Assembly (NCBI GenBank): GCA_029567195.1
Contig: JAKQLJ010000027.1
Location: 1-34,438 of the forward strand
From: a bacterium
Lineage (GTDB): Bacteria; Patescibacteriota; Minisyncoccia; Moranbacterales; UBA2206
Direction of reading: 5' to 3'
DNA length: 34,438 nt
Below the pieces are notes generated by a model. It was not told the DNA's origin. It searched no databases and saw nothing but the letters and a program-made list of their open reading frames with translations. Shown here piece after piece: positions 1 to 5,669 of this stretch; position 1 is the stretch's first letter, and each line of letters begins with the position of its first letter. A program made the position numbers and the translations under genes.

Positions 1-175
1 TCTCCTTATAAAGGAGAGGGAGAAATTCAACCTTCTCCTTTATAAATCTGCCTGTCCAGTAGGCAGGAAGAAGGTTTATCTCTTTTACCCTCTCCTTATA
101 AAGAAGAGGGAGAAGTTTAACCTTCTCCTTTATAAGGAGAAGGTGGTCCCGATAAAATCGGGACCGGATGAGGTA
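1..175. repeat. Cluster of palindromic REP/BIME-like repeats
   Basis: A near-direct repeat (CTCCTTATAAAGGAGAGGGAG at its first copy) occurs at the left edge and again near 91-115. Positions 121-143 form a perfect inverted repeat with 10-bp arms around TAT. Positions 145-165 form a second hairpin with 9-bp arms (GGTCCCGAT / ATCGGGACC). Positions 48-66 form a third (CTGCCT / AGGCAG). No reading frame is supported. This looks like a cluster of small non-coding palindromic elements of the kind mobilised by REP-type transposases. It continues beyond the left edge of the window. Confidence 0.65.
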
Positions 176-200
176 GACTATGAAATGATTGGAGTGAGGT

Positions 201-228
201 AAAAAAGAGCTCCGATATACAGGAGCTC
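201..228 (-). terminator. Rho-independent terminator of dnaK
   Basis: Read on the minus strand, a 7-bp stem (GAGCTCC / GGAGCTC) with an 8-nt loop is followed directly by six T residues. It starts 11 bases beyond the dnaK stop codon, so it most likely ends the dnaK transcript. Confidence 0.85.
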
Positions 229-239
229 AATTTTAAGTC

Positions 240-2204
240 TTATTCTTTTTTATCTTCCCCATCCTTCGCTTCCCCTTCGGATTGGCTGGCGTCTTTCGTC
301 TCGGCGTCCTTCACGCTATCTTCCGGCTTATCGGAAGATTGCGTGTCCGCCGAAGAGGCGGATTGCTGACCTTGCGCTTCCTGAGCAGCCTTGTAAAGTT
401 TCTCGCCTATTTTTTGCGCAGCTTGGGACATTTCTTCAGTGGCTTTCTTGATCGCTTCGATATCATCGCCGTCTTTCACTTTTTTGAGCGCTTCGATCTT
501 TTCTTCGACTGGTTTCTTTTCATCAGCTGTGATTTTGTCTCCGGCATCGCGCAGCGCTTTTTCAGTGGTATACACAAGCGTGTCCGCCATATTCTTAGCT
601 TCGATAAGTTCCTTTTTCTTCTTGTCTTCTTCCGCGTGCACTTCAGCGTCTTTTCTCATCTTTTCAATTTCTTCTTTGGAAAGTCCAGTGGAAGCTTCAA
701 TGCGGATAGATTGTTCTTTGCCAGTCGCTTTGTCTTTGGCTTTCACGCTGAGAATTCCGTTGGCATCGATGTCAAAAGAAACTTCGATCTGCGGAATGCC
801 ACGGGGAGCCGGTGGAATGCCGTCAAGAATAAATCTTCCCAGAGTCTTGTTGTCTCCGGCCATTTGCCGGTCGCCCTGAAGCACATGGATTTCCACTGAT
901 GGCTGGCTGTCAGCCGCTGTGGAAAATACTTGCGATTTGGAAGTCGGCACTGTCGTGTTTCTTTCAATAAGCGGTGTCATAATTCCGCCCATCGTTTCAA
1001 TTCCAAGAGTGAGCGGCGTCACATCAAGAAGGAGAACATCTTTTACATCCCCTTGCAAAACTCCGCCCTGGATAGCCGCGCCCAGCGCCACCACTTCATC
1101 CGGATTGACAGTGAGATTTACTTTTTTTCCAAAATAATCTTCCACTGTTTTCACAACTAGCGGCATCCTGGTCATTCCTCCGACCATAATTATTTCATTG
1201 ATATCTTTGGCTTCCAGTTTAGCGTCATAAAGCGCTTTTTTCACCGGCTCCAGCGTTCTTTTGACAAGATCGCCGACCAGTTCTTCCAGTTTTGCGCGCG
1301 TCAGTTTCATCACCAAGTGTTTCGGACCATTGGCGTCAGTCGTAATGAAAGGCTGATTGACTTCCGTTTCCATGGCTGTCGAGAGTTCGATCTTCGCTTT
1401 TTCCGCCGCTTCCTTGATTCTCTGCAAAGCGAGTGGATCTTTTCCAAGATCAATCCCTTCCTGTTTTTTGAATTCATCGATTATCCATTGGATGATGATC
1501 TGGTCGAAATCGTCTCCGCCAAGATGGGTGTCGCCGTTGGTTGATTTCACTTCCACGGTGTCATCGCCTACTTCCAAGATGGAAATATCAAAAGTTCCGC
1601 CGCCCAAATCATAGACTGCGATTTTTTCATCTTTTTTCTTATTAAATCCATAGGCGAGAGCTGCCGCTGTCGGTTCATTGATGATTCTTCTCACCTTGAG
1701 GCCGGCAATTTCTCCTGCTTCCTTGGTCGCTTTTCTTTGCGAGTCGTCGAAATAGGCGGGAACAGTGATGACCGCTTCTTCGATCTTTTCGCCCAGCTTT
1801 TCTTCCGCGTCCGCTTTCAGTTTCGAAAGAATCATGGCGGAAATTTCCTGCGGAGAATATTCCTTGCCGCTCATCTCTACTTTTACGCCACCACCTGCCT
1901 GTTCGGTAGACAGGTTCGCTTTCACAATTTTGTACGGCATAAGCTTCAGATCTCTTTGCACTTCAACGTCCCCAAAAGCGCGTCCGATAAGGCGTTTGAT
2001 GGAATAAAGAGTGTTACCCGGATTGGTTACCGCCTGGCGTTTGGCCAGAAGTCCAACCAATCTTTCTCCTGATTTGGAAATGGCTACCATAGAAGGAGTG
2101 GTTCTCGCGCCTTCTTTGTTTTCGATGATCGTTGGGGAGCCGCCTTCCACGACTGCCATCGCCGAGTTAGTGGTCCCGAGATCGATACCTAATATTTTTG
2201 GCAT
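240..2204 (-). CDS. dnaK: Molecular chaperone DnaK (Hsp70)
   Basis: ATP-dependent cytosolic Hsp70 chaperone that binds unfolded peptides and cycles with a J-protein and the exchange factor GrpE. The protein is about 654 residues, usual for the family. The N-terminal ATPase signature GIDLGTTNS, the phosphate loop [10 protein letters not shown] and the third signature [10 protein letters not shown] are present. The interdomain linker is DVLLLDVTP, followed by the substrate-binding domain and an acidic, low-complexity tail. The reading frame extends 20 codons further upstream, but those codons run through a palindromic repeat, so the ATG directly before [13 protein letters not shown] is taken as the start. 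One insertion, [10 protein letters not shown] after MPYKIVKA, is encoded by a palindromic repeat (see findings). No CIRCE operator is seen upstream although hrcA-grpE has one. No dnaJ lies in the window. A terminator follows the stop. Confidence 0.98.
   Translation of the reverse strand: MPKILGIDLGTTNSAMAVVEGGSPTIIENKEGARTTPSMVAISKSGERLVGLLAKRQAVTNPGNTLYSIKRLIGRAFGDVEVQRDLKLMPYKIVKANLSTEQAGGGVKVEMSGKEYSPQEISAMILSKLKADAEEKLGEKIEEAVITVPAYFDDSQRKATKEAGEIAGLKVRRIINEPTAAALAYGFNKKKDEKIAVYDLGGGTFDISILEVGDDTVEVKSTNGDTHLGGDDFDQIIIQWIIDEFKKQEGIDLGKDPLALQRIKEAAEKAKIELSTAMETEVNQPFITTDANGPKHLVMKLTRAKLEELVGDLVKRTLEPVKKALYDAKLEAKDINEIIMVGGMTRMPLVVKTVEDYFGKKVNLTVNPDEVVALGAAIQGGVLQGDVKDVLLLDVTPLTLGIETMGGIMTPLIERNTTVPTSKSQVFSTAADSQPSVEIHVLQGDRQMAGDNKTLGRFILDGIPPAPRGIPQIEVSFDIDANGILSVKAKDKATGKEQSIRIEASTGLSKEEIEKMRKDAEVHAEEDKKKKELIEAKNMADTLVYTTEKALRDAGDKITADEKKPVEEKIEALKKVKDGDDIEAIKKATEEMSQAAQKIGEKLYKAAQEAQGQQSASSADTQSSDKPEDSVKDAETKDASQSEGEAKDGEDKKE
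1894..1914. repeat. Palindromic repeat inside dnaK coding sequence
   Basis: On the minus strand this reads CCTGTC, nine intervening bases, CAGG-type core, close to the intergenic palindrome at 2236-2257. It is in frame and encodes part of NLSTEQAGG. It sits between two conserved DnaK segments, where E. coli DnaK has a shorter loop (DNGDAW). Confidence 0.55.
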
Positions 2205-2216
2205 AGTTTTGATTTT

Positions 2217-2301
2217 ACCCTGTGGAGTAAATTTTGCCTGTCTGCCGCCAGGCAGGCTTCGCAAAATTAATTTTTCCGTAGGAAAAATTACTCCATGGGG
2301 T
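2217..2301. repeat. MITE-like inverted-repeat element in dnaK 5' leader
   Basis: The two ends are imperfect inverted repeats of about 19 bp (ACCCTGTGGAGTAA at the left, TTACTCCATGGGGT at the right). Inside lie two further hairpins: ATTTTGC / GCAAAAT enclosing the palindrome 2236-2257, and TTTTTCC / GGAAAAA. In RNA this would fold into a three-way junction ending 12 nt upstream of the dnaK start codon. It could be a passive mobile repeat or a leader structure; the sequence alone does not decide. Confidence 0.55.
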
Positions 2302-2366
2302 GAATTTATTTATGTTAGTTATCCATTTCAGCCGCCTATCACTATAAGCGACTAAAAAGATAGCTA

Positions 2367-2395
2367 TTGACTAATTGGATAAAATAGAGAATAAT
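2367..2395 (+). promoter_or_regulatory. Putative promoter for the 2466-3011 gene pair
   Basis: TTGACT at 2367-2372, a 17-bp spacer, and AATAAT at 2390-2395 resemble sigma-A -35 and -10 boxes. The region faces the plus-strand genes, about 70 bp before the first start codon. Confidence 0.5.
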
Positions 2396-2465
2396 AAGGA
2401 CTTAATGAGACGGCCTGTTCTTTTACTCATACATATAAATTATTAGAAGACAAGGAGATGCGAAT

Positions 2466-2864
2466 ATGGCAAAACCAGAGGATGAACTTAACGGCCTGCA
2501 AAAAATCAGTCGCCTCTATTTTAAGCTTGATAAAACCACAGAGGGGGGGAAGGAATACTACGATTTATGCGCTTTTATCGAAAATTGCCTTTCGGAACAT
2601 CAGAAGCTCGAAGCGCAAAGTATAATCTATCAGATCCGTGAGCCGAAAGAATATGGAAGGGAAATCTATTCCATAGGCAGGATCCGGAATCTTTACAAGG
2701 AACTGCAGACCAAGGAAATTATGCAGGAATTCCACAGCCTCATCATGTTTGTTGAAGACCGCCTTCGCTATTACCAAATTCAGGAAATGAATGATGTAGC
2801 AATCCAGTCAGCCGCGATGGATAGGCGAAGTTTGTTCGAACCAAATGATAATCTCATTCATTGA
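2466..2864 (+). CDS. Hypothetical helical protein with internal duplication
   Basis: A 132-residue protein of no family I recognise. A clear Shine-Dalgarno AAGGAG at 2452-2457 lies 8 nt before the ATG. The chain appears to be almost all helical and contains two similar halves: ISRLYFKL followed by FIENCLSEHQ, and IRNLYKEL followed by FVEDRLRYYQ, about 55 residues apart. This suggests a duplicated helical hairpin. There is no signal peptide, membrane segment or metal motif. It is one of only two protein genes on the plus strand, has its own promoter, and is followed after 18 bases by a 42-codon gene and then a terminator. The pair separates dnaK from the hrcA-grpE operon. Function is unknown. 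Confidence 0.75.
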   Translation: MAKPEDELNGLQKISRLYFKLDKTTEGGKEYYDLCAFIENCLSEHQKLEAQSIIYQIREPKEYGREIYSIGRIRNLYKELQTKEIMQEFHSLIMFVEDRLRYYQIQEMNDVAIQSAAMDRRSLFEPNDNLIH

Positions 2865-2882
2865 AAGAAAGGGGGTGAAAAA

Positions 2883-3011
2883 TTGAGAGAAAAACTCAAG
2901 TGGCTCAAAAAACGTTTCGGCGAAAAGGCCGTACGAGAAGCAATTATTCTCGTTGGTCTTGCCAAGGCCGAAAGCTTCCTGGCTTGCCGTGGCTTTTGCC
3001 CGGAAGCTTAA
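2883..3011 (+). CDS. Small basic protein, 42 aa, TTG start
   Basis: A short gene starting with TTG, preceded by a very strong Shine-Dalgarno (AAAGGGGGTG) five bases upstream, and ending in TAA just before a terminator. The product begins MREKLKWLKKRFGEKAVREA and continues with a hydrophobic stretch (IILVGLAKA) and ESFLACRGFCPEA. It resembles a short amphipathic or partly hydrophobic helix with two Cys near the C-terminus. It is not recognised. Support comes from the ribosome-binding site, the spacing from the upstream gene and the terminator, not from homology. Confidence 0.6.
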   Translation: MREKLKWLKKRFGEKAVREAIILVGLAKAESFLACRGFCPEA

Positions 3012-3045
3012 ATCTCGCGATTATAAGCAAGCTCCCCAACTCACA

Positions 3046-3081
3046 CTCGGTTAGTCGATCCTTGGCTAGCCGGGTTTTTTT
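3046..3081 (+). terminator. Rho-independent terminator of plus-strand pair
   Basis: A 9-bp stem (CTCGGTTAG / CTAGCCGGG, two G-T pairs) with an 11-nt loop is followed by seven T. It closes the 2466-3011 transcript just before the convergent grpE end. Confidence 0.85.
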
Positions 3082-3096
3082 ATTTATCAATGAACT

Positions 3097-3966
3097 CTAC
3101 TTCACCGTCACTTTTGCCGGCCGGATTAATCGGCCATTTATTTCATATCCTTTCTGGATAATCTTTTCAATCTTCCCGCCTCCTACTTTATCGCCTGTCA
3201 CTTTCTGTATCGCCTCATGAATAGACGGGTTAAAATCATCTCCTATTTTTGTTTCTATTTCTTCCACGCCGTTATCGGCCAAAACCTGACTGAGCTGCCT
3301 TTGAATATGCATTATTCCCGTGACCCAGGCATTGTTTTTTTGATCTTCCGGAATATGCCCGGTCGAAGCGTAAAAATTGTCCAGCACTGGCAAAATTTCC
3401 CGAATTAAATTCATATTGGCAAAATAAACTATCTCTTTTTGATTGTCATTTTGCCTTTTTTTATAATTTTCAAAATCAGCTTGGCAGCGCTTCCAGCTTT
3501 CGAGATATTTGCCTTCATCAATGCGCTCTTTGGCTTTTTTTATAATCCTCTTGACCCAATCATGATAATCATTATTTTTTTCTATCTCTTCTAATGTTTC
3601 CCACCGAAACTCTTCGTGCTCGTCGCTCAATTCTATTTCTCCACCTTTATACATAATGAGATAATCAATCATGATAATGTTTCCCACGTCGAGAGAAACT
3701 TTCTTTACACTGACCGGACCAATCATTTCAAAATCCACATCACCTATTTCTTCCCGGATCTCTCTTTCAAGTCCCGCTTCCAGAGTTTCATTGTCCTCCA
3801 ACCTTCCTCCAGCAAATTCCCATCGGCCAAAATGCTTCAGGAAATATTCCTGTGGATTTTTCGCTTTTAGCAAAAGGAATTTTTTCGTATTGTCGTCATA
3901 GATCAGCGCCTTTTGGGCTATAGGGACATGATATCTTTTTTGCTCATTTTTGTTTTCTTTATCCAT
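3097..3966 (-). CDS. grpE: NUDIX hydrolase-GrpE fusion protein
   Basis: One 289-residue reading frame carries two domains. Residues about 10-135 are a NUDIX hydrolase. The Nudix box runs from G54 to G75 with E60, R68, E69, E72 and E73 all in the GX5EX7REUXEEXG pattern, so the metal-binding catalytic residues look intact. Residues about 150-289 are GrpE, the nucleotide exchange factor of DnaK. This part has the signature CQADFENYKKRQ and the C-terminal beta-domain text HEAIQKVTGDK, GYEINGRLIRPAKVTV. The long N-terminal coiled coil of normal GrpE is shortened, with the NUDIX domain in its place. The gene starts 6 bases after hrcA and is under the same CIRCE-controlled promoter. The NUDIX substrate cannot be told. 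I know of no characterised protein of this architecture. GrpE identity is very sure; the coupling of functions is inference. Confidence 0.93.
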   Translation of the reverse strand: MDKENKNEQKRYHVPIAQKALIYDDNTKKFLLLKAKNPQEYFLKHFGRWEFAGGRLEDNETLEAGLEREIREEIGDVDFEMIGPVSVKKVSLDVGNIIMIDYLIMYKGGEIELSDEHEEFRWETLEEIEKNNDYHDWVKRIIKKAKERIDEGKYLESWKRCQADFENYKKRQNDNQKEIVYFANMNLIREILPVLDNFYASTGHIPEDQKNNAWVTGIMHIQRQLSQVLADNGVEEIETKIGDDFNPSIHEAIQKVTGDKVGGGKIEKIIQKGYEINGRLIRPAKVTVK

Positions 3967-3972
3967 AAAATT

Positions 3973-4737
3973 TTAACTTAGTTTATAAATTAAAGCGCTT
4001 CCGCCAAGATTGGCTGCTATGATTATTACAGCCGAAGTTCCCAGTAGTTTTTTCATATAATCCAAAAGTGATTTGTTCTTGGCGTATTTCATGCGTTTCG
4101 GGCCGATAATGGCCAAAATTCCCTTGTCTCCTTCCTTGGTCTTGTATGGCGAAACAATCATGGAACAATTGGAAATTTCCTTGATCGGATTCTCCTTACC
4201 AATGAAAATTTTCGTCTCTCCTACTTTTACCTTTTTAAGTATCGACTCGATATTTTCGTCGATATAGTCCAACACTTCCGCCACTTTGCAAAATTCGTCC
4301 ACTTCCCGAAATTCCGGCTTGGACAAAAGTTCACTAATGCCAAAATCATAAGATTCTTTTTTATCTCCGGTAATAGCCAGGTTGCCCGTCATAGAAGAAA
4401 GCAATTTGGCTGTTGTTTTCGATAGGCGGTTATTCTGAGCTTTAAGTTTCAGCATTTCTGTTTGCAGTTTTTTCTGTTCCGCCAAACTCAGCTTTTGCTC
4501 TCCCATTATTTCCTCTACAAAATACCTGTAACCCTTGTCTGTCGGAATCCGGCCGGCACTAATGTGCGGCTGGTAAAGATAGCCTTTTTCCTCCAGTTCC
4601 ACCATATCGTTTCTGATGGTCGCCGGACTGATCTTGAAATTATATTTTTCCGTCAAAACCTTGCTTCCGACAGGAATAGCGGTATTAGTATATTCTTCAA
4701 TAACGGAAGCCAGTATTTTTTTATGACGCAATTCCAT
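3973..4737 (-). CDS. hrcA: Heat-inducible transcription repressor HrcA
   Basis: Represses heat-shock genes by binding CIRCE operators. The N-terminal winged helix is clear (MELRHKKILASVIEEYTNT, then PVGSKVL, SPATIRNDM, LEEKGYLYQPHISAGRIPT). The following regulatory domain is present but short: the protein has 254 residues, while many HrcA proteins have about 340. It ends in a hydrophobic stretch (TSAVIIIAANLGGSALIYKL), which may be a buried strand or a membrane-prone tail. The Shine-Dalgarno is weak. Directly upstream is a repeat-derived leader, then a perfect CIRCE, so the gene is autoregulated together with the NUDIX-grpE gene. Confidence 0.95.
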   Translation of the reverse strand: MELRHKKILASVIEEYTNTAIPVGSKVLTEKYNFKISPATIRNDMVELEEKGYLYQPHISAGRIPTDKGYRYFVEEIMGEQKLSLAEQKKLQTEMLKLKAQNNRLSKTTAKLLSSMTGNLAITGDKKESYDFGISELLSKPEFREVDEFCKVAEVLDYIDENIESILKKVKVGETKIFIGKENPIKEISNCSMIVSPYKTKEGDKGILAIIGPKRMKYAKNKSLLDYMKKLLGTSAVIIIAANLGGSALIYKLS

Positions 4738-4743
4738 AAGAAT

Positions 4744-4824
4744 TTGTCATTCCCGCGCAGGCGGGAATACAGTGTAAAAGTTATATTTATTTTGTCAGAT
4801 TCCGGACTCGGTCCGGGATGACAA
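4744..4824. repeat. MITE-like element forming the hrcA leader
   Basis: The ends are inverted repeats (TTGTCATTCCCG and CCGGGATGACAA). Inside are two perfect hairpins: ATTCCCGC / GCGGGAAT at 4749-4768 and CCGGAC / GTCCGG at 4802-4816. The element fills almost the whole space between the -10 box and the hrcA start codon. Confidence 0.65.
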
Positions 4825-4829
4825 TATTA

Positions 4830-4857
4830 ATTATATCACCCTCTTAGCACTCGTCAA
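4830..4857 (-). promoter_or_regulatory. hrcA-grpE promoter
   Basis: On the minus strand TTGACG (4857-4852), a 16-bp spacer and a consensus TATAAT (4835-4830). The -35 box lies inside the CIRCE operator, so HrcA binding would block RNA polymerase directly. Confidence 0.85.
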
Positions 4858-4870
4858 GTCCGAGTGCTAA
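4844..4870. promoter_or_regulatory. CIRCE operator (HrcA binding site)
   Basis: TTAGCACTC, nine bases, GAGTGCTAA: an exact match to the canonical CIRCE inverted repeat. It overlaps the hrcA promoter. It is the only copy seen in the window. Confidence 0.97.
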
Positions 4871-4917
4871 CCAGCCATTAATACGCCGAAAAATAGCCTT
4901 TTCTTTCAGGAAAAATT

Positions 4918-4946
4918 AAAAAAAGCCAGGCAACTTGGTGCCCGGC
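4918..4946 (-). terminator. Rho-independent terminator of zinc-ribbon gene
   Basis: On the minus strand an 8-bp stem (GCCGGGCA / TGCCTGGC, one G-T pair) with a 6-nt loop is followed by seven T, 16 bases beyond the stop of the gene at 4963-5202. Confidence 0.85.
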
Positions 4947-4962
4947 CAAAAAACAACTTTTC

Positions 4963-5202
4963 CTACATTAGATGAGTGATTCCTCCTTCACTTTCGCCTA
5001 CTATTTTCACGGAAAATGATTTAAGTTGCGTTCCTTCTTTGCTCACCGCCGTAATCCTTTCCGGCGGTTTATTGTCCTCTCTGTATTCTTCTCCGCAATC
5101 AGAGCAAGACGATATTCTCTCATCTCCTACCGTAAGACGAAAGAAAATTTCTCCTCCGCAAGAACAGATTTCGTTGTCCGAAGGCACTCTCATTTGCCTC
5201 AT
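4963..5202 (-). CDS. Small zinc-ribbon protein, function unknown
   Basis: A 79-residue protein with two cysteine pairs (CSCGGE near residue 13 and CSDCGEE near residue 33), a typical zinc-ribbon arrangement. Similar small proteins bind nucleic acid or act as metal-structured scaffolds, but no specific family is recognised. A strong Shine-Dalgarno (AAGGAGAGAG) precedes the ATG by about 6 nt. The gene stands alone, with its own promoter (5260-5288) and terminator (4918-4946). Confidence 0.8.
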   Translation of the reverse strand: MRQMRVPSDNEICSCGGEIFFRLTVGDERISSCSDCGEEYREDNKPPERITAVSKEGTQLKSFSVKIVGESEGGITHLM

Positions 5203-5259
5203 AGCTCTCTCCTTTTTTTCCTTGATTTTTTTACTAAAATCAACGGTAAAGCTGGAGCT

Positions 5260-5288
5260 AATTTATCAGAATTATCCCCTATTGTCAA
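5260..5288 (-). promoter_or_regulatory. Promoter of zinc-ribbon gene
   Basis: On the minus strand TTGACA (5288-5283), exactly 17 bp, then TAAATT (5265-5260). It lies about 58 bp upstream of the start codon at 5202 and downstream of tRNA-Gln. Confidence 0.75.
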
Positions 5289-5328
5289 AAAGGTTTTGAA
5301 AATATAAACAAAATATTTTATGAATTTG

Positions 5329-5399
5329 TTCCGAGACTAGGACTCGAACCTAGATTAGCAGAGCCAGAATCTGCTGTCCTACCATTAGACGATCTCGGA
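5329..5399 (-). tRNA. tRNA-Gln (anticodon CTG)
   Basis: A 71-nt cloverleaf: 7-bp acceptor stem TCCGAGA / TCTCGGA, anticodon arm GCAGA-TTCTGGC-TCTGC with anticodon CTG at positions 34-36, a 4-nt variable loop, T-arm CTAGG-TTCGAGT-CCTAG, discriminator A. The U1-A72 pair fits bacterial tRNA-Gln. The 3' CCA is not encoded. Confidence 0.95.
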
Positions 5400-5400
5400 A

Positions 5401-5437
5401 AAGAAAATAAGACTGATCCGCCAACTGCGGAAGTCTT
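5401..5437 (-). terminator. Hairpin with T-rich tail just before tRNA-Gln
   Basis: AAGACT and TCCGC at 5409-5421 pair with GCGGA and AGTCTT at 5427-5437. On the minus strand the hairpin is followed by ATTTTCTTTT and then tRNA-Gln ten bases on. It could be a terminator or attenuator for upstream transcription, or a processing signal for the tRNA. Confidence 0.45.
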
Positions 5438-5478
5438 GTTTTAAGATAACCGAAAACTAAAATTTAATCAACCCGATG

Positions 5479-5500
5479 AAAAAAGCCACATTGTGGCTTT
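5479..5500 (-). terminator. Rho-independent terminator of tRNA-like RNA
   Basis: On the minus strand AAAGCCAC-AAT-GTGGCTTT, running into six T. It lies 11 bases after the 3' end of the structured RNA at 5511-5640, which supports that RNA being an independent transcript end. Confidence 0.8.
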
Positions 5501-5510
5501 GATTTTGTTT

Positions 5511-5640
5511 TGGAGCGGGCTAGGGATTCGAACCCTCACTTGGGGTGGAACCGGATAATTTCCCGAAAGAAGGGAGGAGGAGAAAAGAAAAAACCAGAAA
5601 ATTATCCCGGCTCCCCAAGCTGTCACCAAGACGCGCCCGC
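5511..5640 (-). ncRNA. Structured RNA with tRNA-like ends, unknown class
   Basis: The 5' end GCGGGC pairs with GCCCGC near the 3' end, which is followed by TCCA. Next to the 3' strand is a textbook T-arm core (AGGG-TTCGAAT-CCCT). After the 5' strand comes a D-loop-like stretch (GTCTTGGTGAC). In place of an anticodon arm there is a helix of about 20 bp: CTTGGGG pairs with CCCCAAG, and CCGG plus ATAATTT pair with AAATTAT plus CCGG. The helix is closed by a pyrimidine-rich loop with CTCCTCCTCCC. Only one base separates the helix from the T-arm, so no ordinary tRNA can be drawn. The layout resembles the tRNA-like domain of tmRNA, but there is no tag reading frame and the length is far too short. 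A decayed tRNA carrying an insertion is the main alternative. It starts 29 bases after ftsX. Confidence 0.6.
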
Positions 5641-5669
5641 AAATATATAAAGAAAAAAGAACAACTATA

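Noticed and set aside
1-175. CRISPR array
   Set aside because: The repeats are palindromic, unequal in length and spacing, and there are no unique spacers or cas genes.
282-899. Long plus-strand open frame of 205 codons opposite dnaK
   Set aside because: It is antisense to a certain dnaK gene, has a composition typical of a shadow frame (Phe/Arg/Ser-rich), and has no ribosome-binding site or recognisable domain.
2205-2264. N-terminal extension of DnaK by 20 residues
   Set aside because: The extra codons are encoded by a palindromic repeat and the DnaK family starts at the ATG before PKILGIDLG.
5511-5640. tRNA-Sec or intron-containing tRNA
   Set aside because: No UCA anticodon arm can be drawn, only one base separates the long helix from the T-arm, and the helix continues into any proposed intron. 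A tRNA-like RNA of unknown class is the more honest call.
5511-5640. tmRNA
   Set aside because: The closing stem and T-arm are similar in layout, but the conserved 5' D-loop sequence is incomplete, there is no tag reading frame, and 130 nt is too short.
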